Position numbers and translations under genes: made by a program
NCBI RefSeq assembly: GCF_003290025.1
Contig: NZ_QNHG01000003.1
Location: forward strand, 398,460-462,459
Length of the DNA: 64,000 nucleotides
Source of the DNA: Pseudogemmobacter bohemicus
GTDB lineage: Bacteria; Pseudomonadota; Alphaproteobacteria; Rhodobacterales; Rhodobacteraceae
Direction: 5' to 3'
Part shown: positions 8,765 through 17,930 of the stretch, in pieces
Layout: every line of letters starts with the position of its first letter
Position numbering within the stretch: position 1 is the stretch's first letter
The notes under the pieces: generated by a model
What the model was told of the DNA's origin: nothing
Databases searched by the model: none
The model's input: only the letters and a program-made list of their open reading frames with translations

Positions 8765-8845
8765 TTCCGGACGAAATCGGGGGGTACGGTCTTTTCGTAA
8801 GGGCGCGGCATTCCCATATTCCGAAGAGCAGCAGAGGAGGACAGG

Positions 8846-9079
8846 GTGCCGTTTATCGGACTTCTGATCATCGGGGTCGCGGCCGGGTTTCTCGCGACAC
8901 GGGTTATGCGGCTTGAGACCGATGTGCCGACCACCATCGCGATCGGCATATTCGGCGCTTTGATCGGCGGGTTTGCGTTGCGGTTTCTTGTCTGGTCGCT
9001 GGGCGCCGCTGCGGGGTTTGTCGGGGCTTTCCTTGGCGCGCTGGCGCTGATCTGGGCCTGGAAGACCTGGATGCGCTGA
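8846..9079 (+). CDS. Small glycine-rich membrane protein, GlsB/YeaQ/YmgE-like
   Basis: Protein of 77 residues with three hydrophobic segments rich in glycine and alanine (FIGLLIIGVAAGFLATRVM, TIAIGIFGALIGGFALRFL, AAGFVGAFLGALALIWAW). This matches the layout of the GlsB/YeaQ/YmgE family (so-called transglycosylase-associated proteins), whose function is not established. The start is a GTG behind a good aggagga site seven bases upstream; no in-frame ATG fits. Stands alone, convergent with the TetR gene. Confidence 0.75.
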   Translation: MPFIGLLIIGVAAGFLATRVMRLETDVPTTIAIGIFGALIGGFALRFLVWSLGAAAGFVGAFLGALALIWAWKTWMR

Positions 9080-9133
9080 GACGCGGGCAGTCAGCCCCCG
9101 TATTCAACCCAGGTGCATTCAATCCGGGCGCAT

Positions 9134-9634
9134 TCAGCCCAGGCGTTTGACCAGGTCTTTCAGCCGCAGCTCATCCAGCCCCCAGATCAGCCGGCCCTGC
9201 CAGGCAGCGAACAGGATCTGCGCCGTCTGCCGTGCCTTTTCGCCCTGGCCGATCCGCAGAGCCAGCCGCATCTCGACCTGGTTGCGCCAGGCAGAGGCGG
9301 CCTCCAGCGCGGCTGTGTCGCGCTGGCTCAGCATCAGAAGGCGGGCGAAGGGCTCCACCCCGTCCTCCAGCGCTTTCAACAGCGCCTGTGGCCCCTTGCT
9401 TTGGCTGGCCTGATCTGCGGCATCAAGCCGGGTCCCGATCTCGTCCCAGCCATCGCGCGCGGCGGCGGCCTGCAGCCCCTCGACCGATCCGAACCGCTGC
9501 GCCAGGGTCGAGGCCGCCAGCCCCGTCGCCCGTGCAAGATTGCCGAAACTGATCGCCTTTTCGCCCCCGGCGGCAAAGAGCTGGCGGGTCGCTTTCAGGA
9601 CTTCGGCATCAGAGAGGATTTTGCGGCGGGGCAT
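9134..9634 (-). CDS. TetR/AcrR-type transcriptional regulator
   Basis: Protein of 166 residues. The N-terminal 50 residues read like a TetR helix-turn-helix: LKATRQLFAAGGEKAISFGNLA followed by ARATGLAASTLAQRFGSVEGL, where the usual recognition-helix end YYHF is replaced by AQRF. The C-terminal helical domain shows no recognisable ligand pocket. It is shorter than most TetR proteins (about 190-210). It lies 32 bases downstream of rnhA and may be read through from the ispH-lysE-rnhA group. No operator half-sites were identified. Confidence 0.75.
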   Translation of the reverse strand: MPRRKILSDAEVLKATRQLFAAGGEKAISFGNLARATGLAASTLAQRFGSVEGLQAAAARDGWDEIGTRLDAADQASQSKGPQALLKALEDGVEPFARLLMLSQRDTAALEAASAWRNQVEMRLALRIGQGEKARQTAQILFAAWQGRLIWGLDELRLKDLVKRLG

Positions 9635-9666
9635 AAGTGACAGCCTGCGCGAGGAGGGCGGGCCAT

Positions 9667-10146
9667 TCAAGCCCTTTCCTGTGATCCTTTTGCGGCGCTT
9701 TTGTAAGGGGCCATGCCGGCACGGGCCAGCGCATCGGCGCGCTCGTTCTCTTCGTGCCCGGCATGGCCCTTGATCCATTGCCAGGTCACCTGATGGCGGG
9801 CCTGGGCCAGGTCGAGCCGTTGCCACAGATCGGCATTCTTCACCGGCTTTTTGTCGGCGGTTTTCCAGCCATTGCGTTTCCAGCCATGGATCCAGCCGGT
9901 CACGCCGTTTTTCACATAGGCGCTGTCGGTCACCACGGTCAGCTCTGACGCCCGGGTCAGGCTTTCCAGCGCCTGGATCGAGGCCATGAGTTCCATCCGG
10001 TTGTTGGTGGTATCAGCCTCGCCGCCCGACAGCTCGCGCTCTTTCAGGACAGTCTCGCCGTCGCGCGCGATCAGCAGGGCGCCCCAGCCGCCGGGGCCGG
10101 GATTTCCGGAGCAGGCTCCGTCTGTATAGGCAAAAAGATCAGGCAT
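9667..10146 (-). CDS. rnhA: Ribonuclease HI
   Basis: Degrades the RNA strand of RNA-DNA hybrids, removing primers and R-loops. The 159-residue protein has the DEDD catalytic set: [15 protein letters not shown] (first Asp), [13 protein letters not shown] (Glu), [15 protein letters not shown] (second Asp) and NERADALA (last Asp), with [16 protein letters not shown] forming the basic protrusion. Length equals the E. coli enzyme within a few residues. It follows the LysE-type gene by 12 bases on the same strand. Confidence 0.96.
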   Translation of the reverse strand: MPDLFAYTDGACSGNPGPGGWGALLIARDGETVLKERELSGGEADTTNNRMELMASIQALESLTRASELTVVTDSAYVKNGVTGWIHGWKRNGWKTADKKPVKNADLWQRLDLAQARHQVTWQWIKGHAGHEENERADALARAGMAPYKSAAKGSQERA

Positions 10147-10158
10147 GGGCGCGTGATG

Positions 10159-10773
10159 TCACGGCGCGCGTTCCAGCGCAAGCCTGGCGCCAAGCGCCGC
10201 GAAAGAGGCCGCAAAGGCGCGTTTGACCCAGGCCATCAGCCGGTCAGAGGACAGAAGGCGGCTGCGGCCGGTGGCGCCCAGCACGACATAGAGAAGGAAA
10301 GTCGCGAAGGTCATCGCGGTAAAGCCGCTGCCAAGGATCACCAGATCCGCCAGCCCCGCGCCTTCCGGCAGGAATTGCGGGATGAAGGCCACGAAGAACA
10401 GCGGAAGCTTCGGGTTCAGCAGGTTCAAAAGGATCCCGCGCCATATCAGCCGTGCGGGCGAGCCTCCGTGCGCCGCCGTGATCGCCATCGGGCCACCCGA
10501 TTGCAGCACTGCCCAGGCCATCCACAAGAGATAGGCGACGCCGGCATATTTGATCGCCTGGAACAGGATCGCCGAGGTGTGCAGCACCGCCGCCAGCCCG
10601 GCCATGGCGACGATCATATGGAAGACCGTGGCCAGTGTGCAACCGACCGTCGCATGGATCCCGGCCCGCGCGCCGCCTCCCAGCGTGACCGAGAGCGTAT
10701 AGACCACCCCGATCCCCGGAGTGATGCAGACGATAAAGGCGGTCAGCAGGAATTCCGGGCTCAGGATCGACAT
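10159..10773 (-). CDS. LysE/RhtB family exporter
   Basis: Membrane protein of 204 residues with five to six predicted helices. The N-terminal signature FLLTAFIVCITPGIGVVYTLS corresponds to the conserved ITPGP region of the LysE/RhtB family, and NLLNPKLPLFFVAFIPQFL to the conserved NPK segment of the fourth region. The family exports amino acids such as lysine, homoserine and threonine; the substrate here cannot be deduced. Lies between ispH (9 bases) and rnhA (12 bases) on one strand. Confidence 0.88.
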   Translation of the reverse strand: MSILSPEFLLTAFIVCITPGIGVVYTLSVTLGGGARAGIHATVGCTLATVFHMIVAMAGLAAVLHTSAILFQAIKYAGVAYLLWMAWAVLQSGGPMAITAAHGGSPARLIWRGILLNLLNPKLPLFFVAFIPQFLPEGAGLADLVILGSGFTAMTFATFLLYVVLGATGRSRLLSSDRLMAWVKRAFAASFAALGARLALERAP

Positions 10774-10782
10774 GGCGAGCCT

Positions 10783-11739
10783 TTACGCTGCGGGCACACG
10801 CAGGATGCGCGGCACCTTGAATTCGATATTCTCGACGGCGGTTTCGACCAGCTCGACCGAGACATCAAAGCGGTCGCGGAAGGCGTCGATCACCTCATTG
10901 ATCAGCACTTCGGGTGCCGAGGCGCCGGCGGTGACACCAAGCGCGTGGATCCCCTCCAGCGCGCGCCAGTCGATATCGGCGGCGCGCTGCACTAGCTGCG
11001 CGTAAGAGCAACCGGCGGCGCGCCCGACCTCGACCAGACGTTTCGAATTGGACGAATTCGGCGCACCGACCACCAGCAGCGCGTCGATCTTCGGCGCGAT
11101 CGCCTTCACTGCCGCCTGGCGGTTGGTGGTGGCGTAGCAGATATCCTCATGGCCCGGGCCGGTGATGGCGGGAAAGCGTGTCCGCAGCGCCTCGACAATC
11201 GCCGCGGTGTCATCGACGGAAAGCGTGGTCTGGGTGGCGAAGGCGAGTTTGGTCTCATCGCGCACCGTCAGCCCCGCCACATCCTCGGGTGTCTCGACAA
11301 GCAGCACCTCGCCGGGGGGCAGCTGGCCCATGGTGCCGACGGTTTCGGGGTGGCCCTCATGGCCGATATAGATCAGCTGCAGGCCGTTGGTGTGGTGGCG
11401 CGCCGCCTCGTTATGGACTTTGGTGACCAGCGGGCAGGTGGCATCCACCGCGATCATCTGCCTGGTATTCGCCTCGGCCGGCACCGATTTCGGCACGCCA
11501 TGGGCAGAGAACACCACCGGCCGGTCATTGGGGCATTCGCTGAGTTCCTCGACGAAAACCGCGCCTTTCGCGCGCAGCCCGTCGACCACATAGCGGTTAT
11601 GCACGATTTCATGGCGGACATAGACCGGGGCGCCCCATTTCTCCAGCGCCATCTCGACGATCTGGATCGCCCGGTCCACACCGGCGCAGAAACCGCGCGG
11701 TGCAGCGAGATAGAGCATCAGAGGCGGGCGGGTGGTCAT
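10783..11739 (-). CDS. ispH: 4-hydroxy-3-methylbut-2-enyl diphosphate reductase
   Basis: Last enzyme of the MEP pathway, making IPP and DMAPP with a 4Fe-4S cluster. The three cluster cysteines are in [25 protein letters not shown] and [10 protein letters not shown]; the substrate-binding SNSKRLVE and the C-terminal GASAPEVLI are also present. 318 residues, normal for the family. The start was set at the ATG giving [18 protein letters not shown], because the 22 codons upstream look unlike IspH N-termini. First gene of a minus-strand group with the LysE-type exporter and rnhA. Confidence 0.96.
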   Translation of the reverse strand: MTTRPPLMLYLAAPRGFCAGVDRAIQIVEMALEKWGAPVYVRHEIVHNRYVVDGLRAKGAVFVEELSECPNDRPVVFSAHGVPKSVPAEANTRQMIAVDATCPLVTKVHNEAARHHTNGLQLIYIGHEGHPETVGTMGQLPPGEVLLVETPEDVAGLTVRDETKLAFATQTTLSVDDTAAIVEALRTRFPAITGPGHEDICYATTNRQAAVKAIAPKIDALLVVGAPNSSNSKRLVEVGRAAGCSYAQLVQRAADIDWRALEGIHALGVTAGASAPEVLINEVIDAFRDRFDVSVELVETAVENIEFKVPRILRVPAA

Positions 11740-11844
11740 GGACGGCAGGTCATGGGAATTTCCGGATTGGCGCAGCGGACTGGCTTGCGTCAGAGGTAGT
11801 GTCAAAGCCGCCCGGGGTCCAGTGCCGCAAGCCGCGATCTGCGG

Positions 11845-12300
11845 TCAGCCAGCGGAAAAACCCTGCAAAACCCCGGCACCGACCAGCGCCAGCACCGTGT
11901 AGCGGGCGGTTTTCGCGATTGTGACCAGCACCAGGAAGACCAGCGGATTGACCCGCATCAGCCCGGCCAGCGCCACGATCAGATCGCCGCCCGGCGCCCA
12001 GCTGAACAGGAGCGACCAGAGCCCCCAGCGGGAAAACCAGGCGCGAGCGCGGATAAGGCCCTGATCGGTAAAGGGAAACCAGCGGCTGCCGCGCAGGCGC
12101 TCTCCGTTCATGCCGCACCAGTATGTGACGCAGGAGCCAAGGATATTCGCAACCGAGGCCACCAGGACCAGCGCGACCGGCCCATGCCCCGCGCCCTGCA
12201 AGGCGATGAAGACCAGTTCGGAATTCATCGGCAGCGGCGTGGCGGCGATGAAAGCCGCGAGCGCCAGACCGGCAAGGCCGAGGGTGGTCAGAAAATCCAT
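11845..12300 (-). CDS. YqaA/DedA-like inner membrane protein
   Basis: Protein of 151 residues with about four membrane helices, of the YqaA group of the DedA/VTT superfamily. AAFIAATPLPMNSELVFIAL and the stretch NILGSCVTYWCGMNGERLRG with WFSRWGLWSLLFSWAPGGDL contain the re-entrant loop residues typical of the group (the R/WxPGGD segment). DedA proteins are linked to lipid flipping and membrane potential; YqaA itself has no assigned role. Stands alone between ispH and the NYN gene. Confidence 0.82.
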   Translation of the reverse strand: MDFLTTLGLAGLALAAFIAATPLPMNSELVFIALQGAGHGPVALVLVASVANILGSCVTYWCGMNGERLRGSRWFPFTDQGLIRARAWFSRWGLWSLLFSWAPGGDLIVALAGLMRVNPLVFLVLVTIAKTARYTVLALVGAGVLQGFSAG

Positions 12301-12490
12301 AGGGCGCGCTCCTGGAGAGAAGCGCGCCCTATGGCAAGGTTAAACTGTCGCAAGGTTAAACCGCAGCACAGAAAAACGCGGTTTGGCGGGCGTTATCCGG
12401 AATCTCCCCCGAGGGCTCAGGTCGGGGAAAAGCGGATGCGGCCCAGTTTGTGGCCCAGCCCGTGGCCCAGTTTGCGACCCAGCCGCCGGT

Positions 12491-13066
12491 TCAGCGGGCG
12501 CCGACGCTGACCTCTTCGCCATCGGTGGTGCGCGGTTCACGCGGCGGTCGCCCGATCACGTCGCGCAGCTCGTCCAGCTCGATGAAGTTATCGGCCTGAC
12601 GGCGCAATTCATCCGAGATCATCGGCGGCTGGCTGCGAATGGTCGAAACCACCGAAACGCGGACGCCCTGACGCTGGAGGCTTTCCACCAGCGGCCGGAA
12701 ATCGCCATCGCCCGAGAAGAGCACGATATGATCCAGCCGCGCCGCGAGTTCCATCGCGTCCACCGCCAGTTCGATATCCATGTTTCCCTTCACCTTCCGG
12801 CGGCCCTGGCTGTCGGTATATTCCCGCGCCGGTTTGGTCCGCATGGTGAAACCGTTATAGTGCAGCCAGTCTACCAGCGGGCGGATAGGCGAGTATTCCT
12901 CGTTCTCCAGCAGTGCCGTGTAGTAAAAGGCCCGCAGCAGTTTGCCCCGGCGCATGAACTCCATCCGCAGAAGCTTGTAGTCGATGTCGAAACCAAGCGC
13001 CTTTGCAGCCGCGTAAAGATTCGATCCATCGATGAACAGCGCGAGCCGTTCGTCTTTGTAAAACAT
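12491..13066 (-). CDS. NYN domain protein (LabA/DUF88 family putative RNase)
   Basis: Protein of 191 residues with a PIN-like NYN nuclease fold. Acidic active-site residues are visible in ALFIDGSNLYAAAKAL, VKGNMDIELAVDAMELAARL and VLFSGDGDFRPLVESLQRQG; the last ends with VSVVST, as in LabA proteins. The C-terminus carries a helix (DELRRQADNFIELDELRDVI). It probably cuts or processes RNA, but no substrate is known. The second of two nearby ATGs was chosen because gaggggaa then has a proper seven-base spacing. Confidence 0.87.
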   Translation of the reverse strand: MFYKDERLALFIDGSNLYAAAKALGFDIDYKLLRMEFMRRGKLLRAFYYTALLENEEYSPIRPLVDWLHYNGFTMRTKPAREYTDSQGRRKVKGNMDIELAVDAMELAARLDHIVLFSGDGDFRPLVESLQRQGVRVSVVSTIRSQPPMISDELRRQADNFIELDELRDVIGRPPREPRTTDGEEVSVGAR

Positions 13067-13190
13067 TCTCATTCCCCTCGAACAGCCGCTGCATTACCGA
13101 AGACGCATCAGGCAGACCGGTGGACCCAGAGGATCCGGGACGGCCTGAGATGGGTTTTCGATGCGTAATACGACTGGTAAACGATACGGT

Positions 13191-13781
13191 ATGAAATTGA
13201 TCGGCGACAAACCTGCAACCCCTGTTGTTATCGCTCTCGGCGCAAACCTGCCATTCGAGGGCAAGTTTCCGGCCGAAACTCTCCGCCTTGCCCTGGCCGC
13301 CCTCGGAGAGGATGGGTTAACGATTTCAGGGGCAAGCAGCTTGTGGAGTACCCCCTGTTTCCCCCGGGGGGCGGGGCCTGACTATGTTAACGCAATCATT
13401 TTGACTCACGTTGATGTGCTGACCGGTCCGGCCACGATTATGGCGATTTTGCATCGAATTGAGGCGAAATTCGGGCGGGAAAGGCACGAGAGATGGGGCG
13501 GAAGGACGCTGGATCTCGATCTGATCGCCTGGGGTGATTCGGTTTTTCCCGATGCTGCGACCCAGACCGCCTGGCGCGATCTGCCTGCCGACGAACAGGG
13601 GCGCCGGGCTCCTGACCAGCTGATCCTGCCGCATCCCCGGATGCAGGACCGCGCCTTCGTGCTGGTGCCGATGGCCGGGATCCTGCCCGACTGGCGCCAT
13701 CCGCTGCTGGGGCTGACGGTACGCGACATGCTGGCCGCTTTGCCGGCAGAGGATCGCGAGGCGGTGAAACCTCTGCCCTGA
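13191..13781 (+). CDS. folK: 2-amino-4-hydroxy-6-hydroxymethyldihydropteridine diphosphokinase
   Basis: HPPK transfers pyrophosphate from ATP to the pterin in folate synthesis. The family signature RWGGRTLDLDLIAWGD is intact, as are VIALGANLPFEGKFP at the start, SSLWSTPCFPRGAGPDYVNA and LPHPRMQDRAFVLVPM. The length of 196 residues is slightly above the E. coli enzyme because of an insert (TQTAWRDLPADEQGRRAPDQ). The start is uncertain: the ATG used gives MKLIGDKPATPVVIALG, while another in-frame ATG lies 30 bases upstream; neither has a strong ribosome binding site. Confidence 0.93.
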   Translation: MKLIGDKPATPVVIALGANLPFEGKFPAETLRLALAALGEDGLTISGASSLWSTPCFPRGAGPDYVNAIILTHVDVLTGPATIMAILHRIEAKFGRERHERWGGRTLDLDLIAWGDSVFPDAATQTAWRDLPADEQGRRAPDQLILPHPRMQDRAFVLVPMAGILPDWRHPLLGLTVRDMLAALPAEDREAVKPLP

Positions 13782-14020
13782 CAGGGGCTGTCGTGATAAG
13801 TGACGCGGATTTCCCGTTGACAGCACTTGTCGGCGGGGCTTGTCAGCAGGGTGAAATCCGCCTAGATAAACCTTTTCCGAGAGCCTGGCCCGTTCAGGTG
13901 TCTGTCTGCGCGTGGGCGAACCCTTGACTTCCGCCCCCGACTTTCGCGCCGGCAAACATCCGAAGACCGCCGGCGCTGCGCCCGGGTTTTGCCCGGCCCG
14001 AACCCTGGAGTGACTGACCC

Positions 14021-14374
14021 ATGGCCCGTGTGACGGTCGAAGATTGCGTTGACAAGGTTCCGAACCGCTTTGAGCTGGTGATGCTGGCCGCCCATCGGGC
14101 GCGTGAGATCGCCACCGGCGCGCCGCTGACCATCGACCGCGATAATGACAAGAACCCGGTCGTCGCCCTGCGCGAAATCGCCGACGAGACCCAGTCGGCC
14201 GAGGTTCTGCGCGAGCGTATGATCGAGTCGCATCAGACCCAGATCGAGGTCGACGAGCCGGAAGAAGACCAGATGGCGCTTCTGATGGCGGGCGAGATCG
14301 ACCGCCCGCAGCAAGACGACATGTCGGAAGAAAAACTGCTCCGCGCGCTGATGGAAGCCCAGGGCGAAAACTGA
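14021..14374 (+). CDS. rpoZ: RNA polymerase omega subunit
   Basis: Small subunit that helps fold and hold the beta' subunit and forms part of a ppGpp-binding site. The 117-residue protein begins [33 protein letters not shown], the well-conserved omega N-terminus, and includes [10 protein letters not shown]. The acidic C-terminal tail ([24 protein letters not shown]) is typical of alphaproteobacteria. It sits 93 bases upstream of the relA/spoT gene, the usual pairing, so polymerase subunit and ppGpp synthetase are probably co-expressed. Confidence 0.97.
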   Translation: MARVTVEDCVDKVPNRFELVMLAAHRAREIATGAPLTIDRDNDKNPVVALREIADETQSAEVLRERMIESHQTQIEVDEPEEDQMALLMAGEIDRPQQDDMSEEKLLRALMEAQGEN

Positions 14375-14467
14375 ACTGAACCTGAGCAGCTAATCTGAGC
14401 TGTCCTGACGCAGCAGGCGGGGCCCCATGGCCCCGCGACCCTTCTGCGGCGGACGCGCGAGGCGGTA

Positions 14468-16585
14468 ATGATTGACGTTGAAGACCTTATCGCCCTCGTC
14501 CGCAATTATAACCCACGCTCCGATGCCGATCTGATCCGCCGCGCCTATGCCTATGGCATAAGGATGCATGAGGGGCAGTTCCGTAAATCTGGCGAGCCCT
14601 ATTTCACCCATCCCGTCGCCGTCGCCGCCATTCTTACCGAGATGCGGCTGGATGATGACACGATCGTCACCGCGCTTTTGCATGACACGATCGAAGACAC
14701 CCGCTCGACCTGGACCGAGATCGCCGACCAGTTCGGCCCCGAGGTTGCGGAACTGGTGGATGGTGTCACCAAGCTGACCAATCTCCAGCTGTCCTCGGCC
14801 GAAAGCAAACAGGCCGAGAATTTCCGCAAGCTTTTCATGGCGATGTCCAAGGATCTGCGGGTGATCCTGGTGAAACTCGCCGACCGTCTGCACAATATGC
14901 GGACCATCAAGTCGATGAAGGCGGAAAAGCAGGCGCAAAAAGCCCGCGAGACGATGGAGATCTATGCGCCGCTGGCGGGGCGCATGGGGATGCAATGGAT
15001 GCGCGAAGAACTGGAGGATCTGTCCTTCCGCGTGTTGAACCCCGATGCGCGCAATTCGATCATCCGCCGCTATGTGACCTTGCAGAAGAAAACCGGCGAT
15101 GTGGTCCATAAGATCACCGCCGATATCCGGTCCGAGCTTGACCGCGAGGGGCTGGAGGCGATGGTTTACGGCCGCGCCAAGAAACCCTATTCGATCTGGC
15201 GCAAGATGCAGGAGAAGGATCTCGCCTTCTCGCAGCTCTCAGACATCTATGGCTTCCGGGTGATCTGCGGCTCGCTGCCCGATTGCTACCGCATCCTCGG
15301 CGTGATCCATCAGCGCTGGCGGGCGGTGCCGGGGCGGTTCAAGGATTACATCTCTCAGCCGAAATCCAACGGCTACCGTTCGATCCACACGACGGTTTCA
15401 GGACGCGCGGCCTCCAAGGTCGAGGTGCAGATCCGCACCCGCGAGATGCATGAGGTCGCCGAATCTGGTGTCGCCGCGCATTGGTCCTACCGCGAGGGCG
15501 TGCTGGGCCGGAACCCCTTCGCCGTCGATCCCGCCAGCTGGATCAGCCAGATGACCGAGCGTCTGGACGAGGAAGACCACGACGAATTCCTCGAAAACGT
15601 CAAGCTTGAGATGTATTCCGATCAGGTCTTCTGCTTCACGCCCAAGGGGGATGTGGTGCAGTTGCCACGCGGTGCAACGCCTCTCGATTTCGCCTATGCG
15701 ATCCATACCAGGATCGGGAATTCCACCGTATCGGCAAAGGTCGACGGCATTCGCGTGCCGCTCTGGACCCGGCTGAAAAACGGACAATCCGTCGAGATCA
15801 TCACCGCCGAGGGCCAGCGCCCGCAACCGACCTGGGTGGATATCGTCACCACGGGCCGCGCCAAGGCCGCGATCCGCCGGTCCCTGCGTGAGGAAGACCG
15901 CGGCCGTTTCGTCAAACTCGGCCAGGAACTGGCGCGGGCGGCGTTCGAGCATGTCGGCAAGAAGGCCAGCGAAAAGGCCATGCGTACGGCGGCGAAACTG
16001 CTGGGCTACCCGGATGAGAGTGAGCTTCTGGCCCGTGTCGGCTCGGCCGAGATCACCGCGCGCCGCCTTGTCGAGGTGCTCTACCCGGAACTGGTGACCA
16101 CCCGCGAGCCCCAGGTCGACAGCCAGCGCCCGGTTGTCGGGCTGGAAAACGACCAGGCCTTCCGCCGCGCCCCCTGCTGCCAGCCGCTGCCGGGCGAGCG
16201 CATCGTCGGCATCACCTATCGCGGCAAGGGTGTCGTCGCCCATGCCATCGACTGCCCGGCGCTGGAAGAATTTGAGAGCCAGACCGAACGCTGGGTCGAT
16301 CTGCAATGGATGACCGGCCGCCATGCGCCGATCCATTCCGTGTCGCTGGAGCTGACGATCTCCAATGATGCCGGCGTGCTGGGCCGGGTCTGCACCCTGA
16401 TCGGCGAGCAGCGGGCCAATATCTCGGATCTGAAATTCTCCGACCGCAAACCCGATTTCTTCCGCCTGCTGATCGAGGTGGATCTGCGCGATGTCGAACA
16501 TCTGCATATGGTGATGACCGCGCTTGAGGCCGATACCGATGTGGCGCAGATCTCGCGCCACCGCGACCTTTCGCGCAAGCCCTGA
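14468..16585 (+). CDS. relA: Bifunctional (p)ppGpp synthetase/hydrolase (RelA/SpoT)
   Basis: Protein of 705 residues that makes and degrades the stringent-response alarmone. The hydrolase HD site is intact (FTHPVAVAAIL; ALLHDTIEDT with H72-D73; VKLADRLHNMRT), so this is a dual-function Rsh enzyme and not a RelA-only type. The synthetase domain is present (KKPYSIWRKMQEK; LSDIYGFRVI; FKDYISQPKSNGYRSIHTTV). A TGS domain follows (VFCFTPKGDVVQLPRGATPL), then a zinc-finger/helical part and a C-terminal ACT domain (SLELTISNDAGVLGRVCTLI). Downstream of rpoZ on the same strand. Confidence 0.96.
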   Translation: MIDVEDLIALVRNYNPRSDADLIRRAYAYGIRMHEGQFRKSGEPYFTHPVAVAAILTEMRLDDDTIVTALLHDTIEDTRSTWTEIADQFGPEVAELVDGVTKLTNLQLSSAESKQAENFRKLFMAMSKDLRVILVKLADRLHNMRTIKSMKAEKQAQKARETMEIYAPLAGRMGMQWMREELEDLSFRVLNPDARNSIIRRYVTLQKKTGDVVHKITADIRSELDREGLEAMVYGRAKKPYSIWRKMQEKDLAFSQLSDIYGFRVICGSLPDCYRILGVIHQRWRAVPGRFKDYISQPKSNGYRSIHTTVSGRAASKVEVQIRTREMHEVAESGVAAHWSYREGVLGRNPFAVDPASWISQMTERLDEEDHDEFLENVKLEMYSDQVFCFTPKGDVVQLPRGATPLDFAYAIHTRIGNSTVSAKVDGIRVPLWTRLKNGQSVEIITAEGQRPQPTWVDIVTTGRAKAAIRRSLREEDRGRFVKLGQELARAAFEHVGKKASEKAMRTAAKLLGYPDESELLARVGSAEITARRLVEVLYPELVTTREPQVDSQRPVVGLENDQAFRRAPCCQPLPGERIVGITYRGKGVVAHAIDCPALEEFESQTERWVDLQWMTGRHAPIHSVSLELTISNDAGVLGRVCTLIGEQRANISDLKFSDRKPDFFRLLIEVDLRDVEHLHMVMTALEADTDVAQISRHRDLSRKP

Positions 16586-16684
16586 TCTGCGCCGCTCCAT
16601 TGCGGGCGGGCGGAAATCTCCTTAACCTTTCGCCCGCCGGTCCCTTATGGGCCGGGCAGGCGAGGTTGGTGCGCAGGAGGGGCA

Positions 16685-17416
16685 ATGGCAGATCGCGACA
16701 GGCTGAGGCTTGGGATCAGTGTCGACCATGTGGCAACGCTGCGCAATGCCCGCAGCGCGGTCTGGCCCGATCCGCTCAGGGCGGCGATGCTGGCCGAGGC
16801 TTCGGGCGCCGATGGCATCACGGCCCATCTGCGCGAGGATCGCAGCCATCTGCGCGACGATGATATCGAGGCGCTTATGGCCGGAACCGGCATCCCTCTG
16901 CATCTGAAATGCAGCCCTGGCGCGGCAATGCTGGCCTTTCTGCTGCGGCTGAAACCGCAATCCTGCTGTCTGCTGCCCGAGGCGGATGGGCCCGGCGGGC
17001 TGGATGTCGCTGCGCATGAGACTGCGTTGCGCCGCTTTATCCAGCCGCTGCGCGAGGCGGGGATTCGCGTTTCGATCCTGATCGAGCCCGAGCCCGCCCC
17101 GGTCGAGGCCGCCGCCCGCATCGGCGCCGCCATGGTCGAGCTGAACAGCGCGCCCTGGTCCGGGCATCACGCGAATGGCGAGGACGGCGCCGCCTCGGCG
17201 GCGCTTGGGGCGCTGCGCGCGACCGCCGCCCTGGCGGTGTCGCTGGGGCTTGAGGTCCATGCCGGCAATGGGCTCACCTATGAGAATGTCGAGGCGATCG
17301 CCGCGATTCCGGGGATTTCCACGCTGCATATCGGCCATTTCCTGATCGGCGAGGCGGTCTATATCGGCCTCGGCCCCGCCATTGAGGAAATGCGCCGCCG
17401 CATCGATGCCGCATGA
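16685..17416 (+). CDS. pdxJ: PdxJ-like protein with substituted catalytic residues
   Basis: Protein of 243 residues that is clearly homologous to pyridoxine 5'-phosphate synthase (GISVDHVATLRNAR; GADGITAHLREDRSH; VHAGNGLTYENVEAIAAIP; HIGHFLIGEAV) and lies at the usual pdxJ locus before acpS. Compared with the E. coli sequence as I know it, the glutamate of NLEMA (E72) is lysine 75 in HLKCS, the histidine of AGHGLTY (H193) is asparagine 195, and the EIHTG motif is ELNSA, keeping only the glutamate. By the known mechanism such changes should impair ring closure. The frame is clean. It may be inactive, altered in specificity, or compensated by another pdxJ elsewhere. Confidence 0.85.
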   Translation: MADRDRLRLGISVDHVATLRNARSAVWPDPLRAAMLAEASGADGITAHLREDRSHLRDDDIEALMAGTGIPLHLKCSPGAAMLAFLLRLKPQSCCLLPEADGPGGLDVAAHETALRRFIQPLREAGIRVSILIEPEPAPVEAAARIGAAMVELNSAPWSGHHANGEDGAASAALGALRATAALAVSLGLEVHAGNGLTYENVEAIAAIPGISTLHIGHFLIGEAVYIGLGPAIEEMRRRIDAA

Positions 17417-17930
17417 CGGTGACGACGGAACTGGCAAAGCTTGCCGGGGCACTGGTTTTGCTTGCGGCCGCTTTCGGGCTGTTTCACCCTTGGCCTGCGG
17501 GCCCGGTCTCGAAGGGGGACCCGCTGCTGGCCGGGGATTGCTCCGCCTGGAAAAAAACCTGTACCCGATCAGGCCACGAACGGGCCGGGATCACAGGCGG
17601 TTTGATGCTCAGGCCTTTGAGGCGACTGCTTACAATCGCAATGATATTGCAGGCGGCGGGTATGTCCTGATGCTGCGACAGGCGGCCAGCGCGGAAGATA
17701 CAAGGGACCTTGCCATATCGTGACGGTCGGCGAGAATCAGGGCTTTGCGGGCCTCTCGCTGCGCGATGCCAGGCTGACGCCCGGCCGGAATGGTGAACCG
17801 CTGCCTGAGGCGGGTGCCGCTGTCACAGAAGGCTATTCTCGTGGGGAAGAGATGAAGATGGGATATGGGCTCGACATTCACATGGCATCAGAAACGGGCA
17901 ATGTCGCGGTAACCTTGAAATGAGACAAGA
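17413..17930 (+). pseudogene. Possible decayed gene between pdxJ and acpS
   Basis: An ATG overlaps the pdxJ stop (ATGA) and opens an 85-codon frame starting with a signal-like stretch (LAGALVLLAAAFGLFHPW). Protein-like text then shifts frame: GGYVLMLRQAASAEDT around 17655, and NGEPLPEAGAAVTEG around 17790. The segment VLMLRQA resembles the VLMRHA motif of histidine phosphatases, with the histidine replaced by glutamine; that is a weak, inferred link. No intact frame crosses the interval. If real, the gene is dead. Confidence 0.3.

Noticed and set aside
13166-13189. T7-promoter-like sequence taatacgact upstream of folK
   Set aside because: Only the first ten bases match the phage promoter; the essential downstream part is different, so it is chance.
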